Source: Abditibacteriota bacterium (GTDB taxonomy: Bacteria; Armatimonadota; UBA5829). From it: a stretch of 64,000 nucleotides of DNA. Below, in pieces: positions 51,424 through 59,669 of this stretch. The stretch spans positions 1-64,000 of the forward strand of contig JAFZNQ010000004.1 in NCBI GenBank assembly GCA_017552965.1. Reading direction: 5' to 3'. The notes beneath the pieces were generated by a model, which saw only the letters and a program-made list of their open reading frames with translations, did no database searches and was not told where the DNA came from. How positions within the stretch are numbered: position 1 is the stretch's first letter; each line of letters opens with the position of its first letter. Both the position numbers and the translations under genes were made by a program.

Positions 51424-52072
51424 GAAGCTGGGCAACGACCCCCGCATCCGCCGCATAGCCGCTGCTCTGCTGTACCGGATAATGGCCCTGATTTGCCGGT
51501 CCTGCCGGCTGAAGATCGTGGGCGGAGAACACGCCCGGGCCGTCAACGAGGCCGGGGGAGGCCTGCTGCTCATGTGGCACAAGACCCTGGTGATGCCCAT
51601 ATACGCCTGCCGCAACATGGGCATGTCTCCCATGATAGCCAGCTCCAGAGACGGGGAGATCATAGCCTTCTTCGCCCAAAAGATGGGCTATGACCCCGTG
51701 AGAGGCTCCACGGGCAAGGACGACGGAGTCTCCGCCCTGAAGACCACACTGAGGCTGGTGAGGCAAAACAGGATAGTGACCATCACCCTGGACGGCCCCA
51801 CGGGACCAGCCGGGACCGTCCATAAGGGAGCCATAGCCGTGCTGCGAAGGACCGGCTGCCCCTTTGTCCCCCTGGCCTGCGCCATGGCAAACCCCATAGT
51901 GCTGCGCAAGGCCTGGGACAAGCACCGGCTGCCCCGCCCCTTTGACAGGGTGTGCGTGCTCATAGGAGAGCCCCGCCGCCTGCCGGAGGGCCTGTCGGAC
52001 GAGGAGGCGGAGGAATACATACGCGGCGCGGTCAACGACACGGAAAAACAAGCGGAGGAACTGTTAGGATGA
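51416..52072 (+). CDS. DUF374 lysophospholipid acyltransferase-like protein
   Basis: 218 residues. LMWHKTLVMPIY (the W-H-x4 block corresponding to the acyltransferase HX4D region), SSRDGEIIAFFAQKMGYDPVRGS, TLDGPTGPAG and FVPLACAMANP are the DUF374 signatures, a family found near lipid A or glycolipid genes. It probably acylates a membrane lipid on the cytoplasmic face. The stop overlaps the dGTPase start (ATGA). Confidence 0.9.
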   Translation: MLKKLGNDPRIRRIAAALLYRIMALICRSCRLKIVGGEHARAVNEAGGGLLLMWHKTLVMPIYACRNMGMSPMIASSRDGEIIAFFAQKMGYDPVRGSTGKDDGVSALKTTLRLVRQNRIVTITLDGPTGPAGTVHKGAIAVLRRTGCPFVPLACAMANPIVLRKAWDKHRLPRPFDRVCVLIGEPRRLPEGLSDEEAEEYIRGAVNDTEKQAEELLG

Positions 52073-53073
52073 AGGATATATCTCTGTTGCTGGAAAGGCA
52101 GGAGGCCGAGAGGCTGTCGGACATGGCGGCCCTCAGCGCCGACTGGAAGGACTCCCGCCAAAGGCCCGAGCCCCCCTGCCCCGTGCGCACCGTGTTCATG
52201 CGGGACAGGGACCGGATCATACACTGCCGCACCTTCCGGCGCATGGCCGACAAGACCCAGGTCTTCGTGGCCAGGGAGGACATACATTTCCGCACCCGCC
52301 TGACCCATACCCTGGAGGTGTTTCAGATATCCACGGTCATAGCCAGAGCCCTCAGGCTCAACGAAGACCTTACCGCCGCCATAGCCATGGGCCACGACCT
52401 GGGCCACACTCCCTTTGGCCACGCCGGGGAATCCGCCCTGAACGAGATACTGTCCGAGCACGGCATCTCCTTTCACCACGCCCGCCAGTCCCTCAGGGTG
52501 GTGGACACACTGGAACGGCTGAACCTGACGGAGCCGGTCCGGGACGGCATACTGAAGCACTCAAAGGGAGCCTGCGACCTGTCCAACACGGAGGGCAACG
52601 CCTTTACCGCCGAGGGCAGACTGGTGCGCATCTGCGACCGCATAGCCTACATCAACCACGACATTGACGACAGCTTCCGGGCGGGCATCATCACCCCGGA
52701 GGACCTGCAGGCTCTGGACAAGCGGATCCCCGTCACTACCAGCGACCGCATAGCCCTCATGTCCGAGGACATGATCCAGACCGGCCTCACCGAGGGACGC
52801 ATCGGCATGTCCCCCGAAGTGTCGGACCAGATAGACAGACTGAAGGACTTCATGTATGAGCGGGTCTATTTTGCGGCGGGCAAGCTGGGCAACGAGGCGG
52901 TGCTGAAGGAAGAGCTGAAGAGCCTGTTCCGGTACTATATGCGGCACCCCGAGCACATCAACCCCACGGGCTCCTACCCCAACGACCCCTCCCTGCCCGT
53001 GAGAGCGGCGGACTATATCAGCAACATGACCGACACCTACGCCGGAGAGCAGATCAAAAAATACGTGCTCTGA
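52069..53073 (+). CDS. dgt: Deoxyguanosinetriphosphate triphosphohydrolase-like HD protein
   Basis: 334 residues from the ATG at 52069 (ATGA overlap). The family start RDRDRIIHCRTFRRMADKTQ, the HD-domain ligands TRLTHTLEVFQ (His) and GHDLGHTPFGHAGE (HD), and the C-terminal ICDRIAYINHDIDDSFR (Asp ligand) are intact. It hydrolyses dNTPs to nucleoside and triphosphate; substrate preference in this shorter (about 335-residue) type is not certain. Last gene of its operon; no intrinsic terminator is seen in the following 100 bases. Confidence 0.94.
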   Translation: MKDISLLLERQEAERLSDMAALSADWKDSRQRPEPPCPVRTVFMRDRDRIIHCRTFRRMADKTQVFVAREDIHFRTRLTHTLEVFQISTVIARALRLNEDLTAAIAMGHDLGHTPFGHAGESALNEILSEHGISFHHARQSLRVVDTLERLNLTEPVRDGILKHSKGACDLSNTEGNAFTAEGRLVRICDRIAYINHDIDDSFRAGIITPEDLQALDKRIPVTTSDRIALMSEDMIQTGLTEGRIGMSPEVSDQIDRLKDFMYERVYFAAGKLGNEAVLKEELKSLFRYYMRHPEHINPTGSYPNDPSLPVRAADYISNMTDTYAGEQIKKYVL

Positions 53074-53191
53074 GGCCGCTTGAAGATAACAGGCTGCGCC
53101 CCTCCCACCCCGGTGACCCGACATCCCTCTTTCTGTCGGAGCTCCGGTTTTGTCCCGTTCACTTGCACGTCATTTCGCCGCCCCGACCCCG

Positions 53192-53230
53192 CGTCATCTC
53201 GGCGCCTCTACAAGAGGCGGTAAGAGATCC
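53192..53230 (-). repeat. Structured intergenic repeat, family 3, copy A
   Basis: In plus-strand reading it goes CGTCATCTCGGCG, hairpin CGCCTCT-ACA-AGAGGCG, then GTAAGAGATCC. The same flanks surround a completely different hairpin at 60927-60997 (inverted). ATCTC and GAGAT can pair as the bounding stem. The rest of 53074-53318 is non-coding, with a stretch (53260-53310) resembling 60765-60815. Confidence 0.75.
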
Positions 53231-53318
53231 CCTCCAGTGGAACCGCGAGCTCGGGCGCGCACAAGCCCAACGGGACACATGGAAAACGTTCTCCCGCACT
53301 TCTCGTCAGTACTATAGC

Positions 53319-53461
53319 CTGGGTCCTCCCATTTGCCCCTCCGGAATTACACCCAGGTCCCTTCCCGGAAATCGCGTAATGCTGGCGCATTACACATGTT
53401 GCCATTATACCCCACGAATACTTTTATTCGCGGAGACCCCTAAATTTCCGCCGGGATGACG
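53319..53461 (-). repeat. Structured intergenic repeat, family 1, copy C (inverted, rearranged)
   Basis: The reverse complement begins CGTCATCCCGGCGGAAAT like copies A and B, then has a 37-base insertion with its own hairpin (CCGCGAATA/TATTCGTGG), then TGGCAACAT, the hairpin GTAATGC-GCCA-GCATTAC in place of CAAACGC/GCGTTTG, and TTTCCGGGAAGGGACCT. The second stem-loop of the family is mostly deleted, leaving GGGCAAATGGGAGGACCC. Confidence 0.78.
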
Positions 53462-53475
53462 AGAAGTGTTTCTCC

Positions 53476-53504
53476 AAAATAAAAACCGCCCTTGCAGGGG
53501 CGGT
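53476..53504 (-). terminator. Intrinsic terminator after the alpha-L-rhamnosidase gene
   Basis: Minus strand ACCGCCCC-TGCA-AGGGCGGT stem followed by TTTTATTTT; 16 bases past the stop at 53521. Confidence 0.9.
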
Positions 53505-53520
53505 CTTCTTTTTTCCGGCG

Positions 53521-56133
53521 TCAGTCGGCTCTCTGGCCGTCCAGCGGGTACTCAAAGGCGTGCTTGCCGCTGGGCAGGGTGTGCTTTTCATCCAGCACGC
53601 GGTATTCCGTCTCTATCCCCACGGGGATATCCAGCTCCACGTCCAGGGCGCTCTCCGTGTATTCCCACAGCACCCTGATCTCGCCGTACACCGACTGATA
53701 CTTGGTCTCGGCCTTGGTGATGCCCAGGCTTGCCGGCGGGATGCGCACTGTGAGATGCCCGGACCTGTAGTCCAGGCCGCCGATCCTCTTGTAAAGCCAG
53801 GCGTCCACGCTGCCCAGCATGGGATGGGACAGGGACGAGCCGCCCCACCAGTCCTCCCACAGGGTGGTGGCGCGGTTCTGTATCATGAAGCCGTAGGAGG
53901 GATAGTCGGTCTGCTTCAGGATGGCCACGGCCAGGTCGTCCCGGCCTATCTTGGACAGGGCGTCAAAGAGGTATCTGGTGCCGGTGATGCCGCAGTTCAG
54001 GTGTCTGTCGTGCCGCTCTATGTCCTCCACCAGGGCTTTTTCCGTCAGCTCCCGCATCTCCTTGGGAGGCAGGTCAAAGCATATGGCCATGGCCAGCGAG
54101 GTCATGCTGTCGTCAAAGTATCTGCCGTCCTTGCGCAGATATCTGCCGTTGATGGCCTCCCGGACGTTTTCCGCCAGCTTGATATACTCCGTCTGGTCCT
54201 TGCCCACCAGGCCCGTGAACTCGGTCATGAGCTGCAGCAGCCGGTAGAAAAAGATGTTGTTCATGAACATGCGGTCCGTGTTGTAGCAATACACCCCGGG
54301 CTCGGGCTTGTCAGGGGGCACGTCCAGCCAGTCGCCCAGAGCCTGCACCGTGTCGCCGAACAGATAGGAGTTCAGGTGGGACGAGGCGTAGGAGATGTAT
54401 TTTTCCATGTGGGGATAGGCCCTGCGGACCGCCGCTTCGTCCTCGTAGTAGCCCAGCAGCCTGTTGGCTATGACCAGCATGGCCCCGGTCCACTGCACGT
54501 CAAACAGGGAGCCGTCCCGTATGGACCAGTCGGGGTTGGGCACTATGCAGGAGGTATTGCCCGAGGGATACTGGTCGTCGCACATATCCCTGAGCCATTT
54601 GACGTAGGCCTGCTGCATGTCAAAGTTGAGTATGCCGTATTCGCTGGCCAGCCAGCCGTCGCAGGTCCAGCCGTTTTTTTCCCGGTGGGGGCAGTCGGTG
54701 GGGATGGAGTGATAGTTGTTCCTGAAGGTGCGTATGGCCATCCTGTGGATGCTGTTCAGGAGCTCCTCGCTGCACTCAAAGTCCCCCACGGCCTTCAGGT
54801 CCGTGGCCACCTGATAGGCGGTGATGTCCGAGGCCTCCGGCAGATAGCCCAGATTTTTGATGATGATGTACTGAAATCCGTTGTAGGAGAACATGGGTTC
54901 GCAGGTGTCGATGCCTCCCGAGAGTATCACCGTCAGAGTCTGAAACTGTCCCCGGACCAAATGGCCGTTGGTCTCGTCGGAAGGGATGGACATGGGCCAC
55001 TCGGTCTTGTTGCGCTCCGCAAACTCGATGGTCACCTGCCTGCCCGTCTTGCCCTTCATCTGTATCTTGGCCCAGCCGGTAATGTTCTCGGCAAACCGGA
55101 CCACGCACTCCTTGTCGCCTCCGCTGACGGACACGGGAGCATATTTGGCCAGCTTTTTCACGGGAGGCAGCTTTTGCAGGTCGATCTCCGGCACCGTAAA
55201 GCCCGGCACCGCGCAGGCCCTGTCCCAGTCCCCGATGCTGTCCATATAGCTGCAGGAATAGGTGCGCTCCCGCATGTCGTGGAGCTCGCCGCAGCGCACG
55301 TTTTGATATTTTACAAAGCTCTCATGCTGCCTGAAGGAGGTGTCGCTCACAAAGGTCTCCCTCTTGCCGTTGGCATACACCACGTCCATCAGCATGATGA
55401 ACTTGGGCAGGCGGCGCCAGCGGGCGTTCTGAAAGCCCCAGGCGTCCGGCGCGGAGCTGTTGTAAAAGCCGTTGCCCAGCATCACGGAGATGCGGTTTTC
55501 CTTTTTCAAGAGATAGGTGACGTCGTAGGACACGTAGAGGGCCCTTTTGTCATACACGGTAAAGCCCGGGTCCAGCACGTGGTCCGACAGCTTTTTGCCG
55601 TTGAGGGCTATCTCGCAGTAGCCCAGGGCGCAGACGTTCATCTGGGCAAACACCACGTTGGTGCCGCAGACTATGTCTCTCACGAACAGATAGCTCTTGT
55701 CCGGGTCGTGTTCAAGGCGGACGGGCTTGACGTCCTCCGCGTAGCTGCCCCGGCCCTCCGCCGGTATGGAATCGTCGGAGGAGGAGCACAGCCACTCCGC
55801 GCCTTCGAAGGAACGGGCGCCCTCAAAGAGCCCCGTGGTAAACAGCATGGTGCCTCTGGCGGTGTTGTCATAATTGTCGCTGATATAGAGCACCAGGTGG
55901 TACTTGTGCCTTTCCTTCAGGTCGCAGGAGCAATTCATGAAGAAGTTGCAGTGGGTGGAGTAGTTTTCCCACACCTTTTCGCCGGAGATAAAGTCGTAGA
56001 TGAACACCTTGACGGTCTTCTGGACCACGTCCATCCTGTCAGACACCACCTGCCAGCTGAGCAGGAAGGAGGAGCTGTCCAGGCCCACCGGGTCGGCAAG
56101 GCCGTCAATGCGCATATTGGTGATGTTGAACAT
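53521..56133 (-). CDS. Alpha-L-rhamnosidase, GH78 family
   Basis: 870 residues. N-terminal beta domains (LSWQVVSDRMDVVQ, the ALGYCEIALNGKKLSDHVLDPGF carbohydrate-binding region seen here as ALGYCEIALNGKKLSD), the concanavalin-like domain with WAKIQMKG, and the (alpha/alpha)6 catalytic barrel: TDCPHREKNGWTCDGWLASE (about residues 472-491, general-acid region), LGDWLDV, and TTLWEDWWGGSSLSHPMLGS. These are GH78 hallmarks. It removes terminal rhamnose, for example from rhamnogalacturonan. No signal peptide, so probably cytoplasmic and acting on imported oligosaccharides. Three bases after the membrane-protein gene; last in the operon. Confidence 0.93.
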   Translation of the reverse strand: MFNITNMRIDGLADPVGLDSSSFLLSWQVVSDRMDVVQKTVKVFIYDFISGEKVWENYSTHCNFFMNCSCDLKERHKYHLVLYISDNYDNTARGTMLFTTGLFEGARSFEGAEWLCSSSDDSIPAEGRGSYAEDVKPVRLEHDPDKSYLFVRDIVCGTNVVFAQMNVCALGYCEIALNGKKLSDHVLDPGFTVYDKRALYVSYDVTYLLKKENRISVMLGNGFYNSSAPDAWGFQNARWRRLPKFIMLMDVVYANGKRETFVSDTSFRQHESFVKYQNVRCGELHDMRERTYSCSYMDSIGDWDRACAVPGFTVPEIDLQKLPPVKKLAKYAPVSVSGGDKECVVRFAENITGWAKIQMKGKTGRQVTIEFAERNKTEWPMSIPSDETNGHLVRGQFQTLTVILSGGIDTCEPMFSYNGFQYIIIKNLGYLPEASDITAYQVATDLKAVGDFECSEELLNSIHRMAIRTFRNNYHSIPTDCPHREKNGWTCDGWLASEYGILNFDMQQAYVKWLRDMCDDQYPSGNTSCIVPNPDWSIRDGSLFDVQWTGAMLVIANRLLGYYEDEAAVRRAYPHMEKYISYASSHLNSYLFGDTVQALGDWLDVPPDKPEPGVYCYNTDRMFMNNIFFYRLLQLMTEFTGLVGKDQTEYIKLAENVREAINGRYLRKDGRYFDDSMTSLAMAICFDLPPKEMRELTEKALVEDIERHDRHLNCGITGTRYLFDALSKIGRDDLAVAILKQTDYPSYGFMIQNRATTLWEDWWGGSSLSHPMLGSVDAWLYKRIGGLDYRSGHLTVRIPPASLGITKAETKYQSVYGEIRVLWEYTESALDVELDIPVGIETEYRVLDEKHTLPSGKHAFEYPLDGQRAD

Positions 56134-56136
56134 AGC

Positions 56137-56937
56137 CTACAGCTCCTTGTCGTAAAAGCTGCCCTTTTCCAGAGAGAGCCATATCCTGAGGCAGGTGGCC
56201 ATGGAGCCCACTGCCACGCCAAAGGCGATGGCCCGCTGGACCGCCATATTGGGGGAGGTCAGGAGCCAGTAGCCCAGCTTTTCCACTCTGAACACGCTGA
56301 GCACGCCGGACTTGGGCAAAAAGTCGGTGATGGCAGACCCCAGAGGGATCACCGCCAGCATGATGATGGCGGTGGACAGCAGCAGCAGCCCCGTCTCCAT
56401 GCTCTTTATCCTGAAGGCTCTGTAAGAGGCGGACACTATGTAAAAGGCCACCAGGGAAAACATGGCGGCCTGCATGGACACGTAGAGGCCCGAGAAGAAG
56501 ATGTCAAATATCTCCTCGCAGCCCTTGACCCCGGCGTCCATGAGAAAGCCGGAAATGAGTATGCCGAAAAAGCCCGCAAAAAAGCCTATGCCGTTGATGC
56601 GCTCCCCGGAGCCGAACATCACCTTTTTGCCCTGTATCAGAAAGAGGGAGCCCAGGCCCAGCAGCACAGTGAAGCAGCCGGTCACCAGCTGAAAGTTGGC
56701 CACCTTGGGCATGGCGGTGGTAAAGACGTTGTCGTGAGGTATGAGAAACTCCAGCGACAGATAGAGCCCCGCCACAAAGGTCACCGCCGCCACTATGGGC
56801 TTGCGGGCCTTTTTGGGCACCCGGGTGAGCAAAAACAGACCCAGGATGCCCGCCAGCAGAGCCGAAAAGATATACACCCACAGGATCAAGCCCTTCTGCG
56901 GGGTGATGAAAAAGCCGTATATCGCCGACAGGTCCAT
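56137..56937 (-). CDS. Multi-spanning inner-membrane protein of unknown function
   Basis: 266 residues with about seven hydrophobic segments (LILWVYIFSALLAGILGLFL, PIVAAVTFVAGLYLSLEFLI, FQLVTGCFTVLLGLGSLFLI, GIGFFAGFFGILISGFLMDA, MQAAMFSLVAFYIVSASYRA, TGLLLLSTAIIMLAVIPLGS, then IAFGVAVGSMATCLRIW). No family recognised. Its start overlaps the stop of the cyclophilin-like gene by one base (TGATG), which suggests a linked function in the envelope. The short loops leave little extracytoplasmic domain. Confidence 0.85.
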   Translation of the reverse strand: MDLSAIYGFFITPQKGLILWVYIFSALLAGILGLFLLTRVPKKARKPIVAAVTFVAGLYLSLEFLIPHDNVFTTAMPKVANFQLVTGCFTVLLGLGSLFLIQGKKVMFGSGERINGIGFFAGFFGILISGFLMDAGVKGCEEIFDIFFSGLYVSMQAAMFSLVAFYIVSASYRAFRIKSMETGLLLLSTAIIMLAVIPLGSAITDFLPKSGVLSVFRVEKLGYWLLTSPNMAVQRAIAFGVAVGSMATCLRIWLSLEKGSFYDKEL

Positions 56938-57662
56938 CAGCGGTCGAGCTCACCGGGCAGAGCGTCGCTCATCTTCTTGGCGGCTTCCATCTGGAACTCG
57001 GCGGTGGCCTTCATCTCAAACTGGGTGGCGAGACCGTGATCCAGATTGCCCTGCTTCATGATATCCACCAGAGCCTTGTCGTCCTCGGGGGTCTTGGCCC
57101 TCACCGAGCTGGCCACTATGCTGTCGTCTTCGGTCAGATCCTTCACCACGTCCTGGCCCTTGACCACGTAGCCGAATATGGTGTAGCTGTTGATCACGGA
57201 GAAGGAAGGCTCCCTGATGATGAAGATGGAAGTGGTGCCGCTGTCCACCGACTTCTTGTGGGCGAGACCCACGGCGTAATTGCAGGACAGAAGGTTGTTG
57301 GCCTGCTCCAGAGGCAGAGGATTCATGTCCTCGGACACCTCGGCAAACTGCACGTGCCAGTCGTTGGCCTTGATTACCCGGGTATCCTTGAACAGATCCT
57401 TTTTGGCCAGATAAAGCATCCTGGAGGAAGCTTTGGGGATATCCTTTTTGAGGATAGCTATCTCCACGTTGCCGGAGGTGGTCTCCAGCACCATGACCTT
57501 GTTGAAGATCAGAGTGGCGTCCAGCACCTTGGGCCCCGAGTCGTGAGAATGACCCGTTTCCGCAGGATGCTCCTCCTCCTTGGAGGTGTTGATCACGCTG
57601 TTGAACACCGCTACCACGGCCAGCACCGCGATAATAACGATCAAAGACATGTACTTTTTCAT
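56937..57662 (-). CDS. Membrane-anchored cyclophilin-type peptidyl-prolyl isomerase, divergent
   Basis: 241 residues. An N-terminal signal anchor (MKKYMSLIVIIAVLAVVAVF) is followed by a His/Glu-rich linker and a cyclophilin domain from about residue 55: VMVLETTSGNVEIAIL, the DTRVIKANDWHVQF region matching the Arg and Gln of the active site (FHRVI...FVIQ in the family), the SGTTSIFIIREPS strand for SQFFI, and IFGYVVKGQDVVKDL for FGKVIEGMDVV. Several catalytic neighbours differ (no FHR, no GGD), so isomerase activity is uncertain. Probably periplasmic. ATGA overlap with the fumarase beta gene. Confidence 0.85.
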   Translation of the reverse strand: MKKYMSLIVIIAVLAVVAVFNSVINTSKEEEHPAETGHSHDSGPKVLDATLIFNKVMVLETTSGNVEIAILKKDIPKASSRMLYLAKKDLFKDTRVIKANDWHVQFAEVSEDMNPLPLEQANNLLSCNYAVGLAHKKSVDSGTTSIFIIREPSFSVINSYTIFGYVVKGQDVVKDLTEDDSIVASSVRAKTPEDDKALVDIMKQGNLDHGLATQFEMKATAEFQMEAAKKMSDALPGELDR

Positions 57663-58198
57663 TGCTTCACCTGTTTGTCTGTATAAAAATCATTGCCGAA
57701 GGCGTCGTTGATCACCACGAGAGGCAGATCCCTGACCTCCAGCCTTCTTATTGCTTCGCAGCCCAGATCCTCATAGGCTATGACGCTGCACGCGACTATC
57801 CGGCGCCCCAGCAGGGCGGCGGCGCCGCCCGTGGCGCCGAAATAGACGGCGCAGCACTTTTGGCAGGCTTCCCTGACGGCGGAGCTCCTCTGCCCCTTGC
57901 CTATCATGCCCCTGAGGCCCCGCTCCAGCAGAGCGGGAGTGTATTTGTCCATACGCCCGGCAGTGGTGGGACCGGCGGAGCCTATCACCTTGCCGGGAGG
58001 CGTGGGGGTGGGCCCCACGTAATATATCACCTGTCCGTCGAGCTCCAGAGGCAGAGGCCTGCCCTGCTCTATGAGCTCCGTCAGCCGGGCGTGGGCTGCG
58101 TCTCTGGCGGTGTACACCACCCCGGACAGCAGCACTCTGTCTCCGGCCCTCAGGCCCAGACAGTCCTCCCGGGACAGGGGAACGGTCACCCTTTTCAT
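57659..58198 (-). CDS. Class I fumarase/tartrate dehydratase beta subunit
   Basis: 179 residues from the ATG at 58198, which overlaps the alpha-subunit stop (ATGA). LRAGDRVLLSGVVYTARDAA, YYVGPTPTPPGKVIGSAGPT, GRMDKYTPALLERGLRGMIG and YFGATGGAAALL are diagnostic of the C-terminal swivel domain of Fe-S hydro-lyases. It pairs with the alpha subunit to hydrate fumarate or dehydrate L-tartrate; sequence alone does not decide. Confidence 0.95.
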   Translation of the reverse strand: MKRVTVPLSREDCLGLRAGDRVLLSGVVYTARDAAHARLTELIEQGRPLPLELDGQVIYYVGPTPTPPGKVIGSAGPTTAGRMDKYTPALLERGLRGMIGKGQRSSAVREACQKCCAVYFGATGGAAALLGRRIVACSVIAYEDLGCEAIRRLEVRDLPLVVINDAFGNDFYTDKQVKQ

Positions 58199-59040
58199 AT
58201 CACGGCCTCCTTGTGTCTGGCGGCGTGGCACTGAAAGGTGATGGCCACGGGCAGCGAGGCTATGTGGCAGGGATGGCTCTTGACGAACACCGCCAGGGCG
58301 GTAGTCCTGCCTCCGTAGCCGGCGGGCCCTATGTCCAGCTCGTTGACCCGGCGGAGCAGCTCCTCCTCCAGGTCCCTGTCCGCAGGCACGGGATTCACCG
58401 AGCCTATATCTCTCAGCAGAGCCTCCTTGGACAGCCGGGCCGCCACCTCTATGGTGCCTCCCAGGCCTATGCCCAGGATGATGGGCGGACAGGGGTTGGC
58501 CCCCGCCTCCCTGACGCTGTCCAGGATATAGCCGATCACCCCTTCTCTGCCGGCAGCCGGCGGAAACACCTTCACCCGGCTCATGTTTTCACTGCCGCCC
58601 CCCTTGGGAGCCACGGTGATCCGGATCTTGTCGCCCTGCGCCAGCTTCAGATGGATGACGGCGGGAGTGTTGTCGCCCGTGTTGACCCTGTCCAGAGGAT
58701 GCCTGACGCAGGACTTGCGGAGATAGCCCTCCCCGTAGCCCCGGCGGACCCCCTCATTGACAGCCTCGCAGAGATCAAAGTCACAGAGGCACCTGTTGCC
58801 TATCTCCACAAACACCAGAGCGAGGCCCGTGTCTTGACAGACAGGCACCGAGTCGTCCCGGGCTATGCGGACGTTTTCGGCCAGCTCTTCCAGTATATCC
58901 CGGGCCATTTCGCCGGGCTCGCAGCTCCGGGCCTCCAGCAGGGCGGAATACACGTCTTCGGGCAGCCGGGTGCAGGCCTCGATACACAGGTCCCTGACGG
59001 CGTCAACTATCAGACCTCTGTCTATCTGCCGTATATCCAT
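58195..59040 (-). CDS. Class I fumarase/tartrate dehydratase alpha subunit
   Basis: 281 residues from the ATG at 59040, which overlaps the upstream stop by one base (TAATG); a GTG eight codons upstream lies inside that gene. Fe-S ligand region VPVCQDTGLALVFVEIGN, VRHPLDRVNTGDNTPAV, VAPKGGGSENMSRVKV (second Cys position replaced by N/M context typical of this family) and GIGLGGTIEVAARLSK are conserved. Oxygen-labile 4Fe-4S enzyme of the TCA or fumarate branch, consistent with an anaerobe. Confidence 0.95.
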   Translation of the reverse strand: MDIRQIDRGLIVDAVRDLCIEACTRLPEDVYSALLEARSCEPGEMARDILEELAENVRIARDDSVPVCQDTGLALVFVEIGNRCLCDFDLCEAVNEGVRRGYGEGYLRKSCVRHPLDRVNTGDNTPAVIHLKLAQGDKIRITVAPKGGGSENMSRVKVFPPAAGREGVIGYILDSVREAGANPCPPIILGIGLGGTIEVAARLSKEALLRDIGSVNPVPADRDLEEELLRRVNELDIGPAGYGGRTTALAVFVKSHPCHIASLPVAITFQCHAARHKEAVI

Positions 59041-59669
59041 TATTTCTTCTGAGCTTTTCTCCACTCAAAGAAAAGATAGGCCAGTATGGCGGGAGGCAGC
59101 TCCATGGAGTTGCCCAGCTTGTCAAACACGCGGGACAGACAGCGCTCGTGGAGCTGGTCCTTGTTGTTGTCATAATCAAAGTGCTCCAGGCCTTCGTTGA
59201 TGAAGCCCCAGGCAGTGCTCATAAAGTCCGCCTTGGTGGTGTTGAAGCCTCTGTTCTCGCACCGGGCAAAGCCTCTGGTACACTTTTCGCCGATCTCTTC
59301 CCAGTAGGCGTCCACCTTTCTGATGGCCTGTCTGGCAGCCGTGGAACGGCTGACGGCCTTTTTGGCTATCTCGGCGATCTCCTTGATCCTCTGGTACTCT
59401 TCCAGAGAGGAGCCTTCCACTATCTCCAGCACGGTCTCCTGACCTATGTGGTCGGTGAGACACCTTTCTATCAGAGGCAGCACCGAAGCCGCCCTCAGGT
59501 AGCCCGCCTTGGGCAGGTCCTGAGACGCAAAGCCTATGATAAAGAGGCCCGGCTCCTCGTCAATGGGCACAGCCGCTTCCAGGGCCACGAACACCGACGG
59601 GGACATGACGTTGTCCTTGACCGTCTCGATCACATCGGCCCAGATGGTTTTTGCTTTTTCGTTACTCAT
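59040..59669 (-). CDS. Uncharacterised protein with DnaA-domain-I-like N-terminus
   Basis: 209 residues from the ATG at 59669 (GGAGAATACG before it), overlapping the manA stop by eight bases. The first 90 residues (KTIWADVIETVKDNVMSPSV, VALEAAVPIDEEPGLFIIGF, PLIERCLTDHIGQETVLEIV) follow the spacing and hydrophobic pattern of the N-terminal DnaA domain. The rest (about 95-209) is helical and charged with no recognised motif; there is no ATPase or DNA-binding domain. The resemblance is by eye only. It is followed by the fumarase genes. Confidence 0.8.
   Translation of the reverse strand: MSNEKAKTIWADVIETVKDNVMSPSVFVALEAAVPIDEEPGLFIIGFASQDLPKAGYLRAASVLPLIERCLTDHIGQETVLEIVEGSSLEEYQRIKEIAEIAKKAVSRSTAARQAIRKVDAYWEEIGEKCTRGFARCENRGFNTTKADFMSTAWGFINEGLEHFDYDNNKDQLHERCLSRVFDKLGNSMELPPAILAYLFFEWRKAQKK

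Noticed and set aside
53560-57039. An 1159-codon open frame on the plus strand across the rhamnosidase and membrane-protein genes
   Set aside because: It runs antisense to three well-supported genes and shows only shadow composition.
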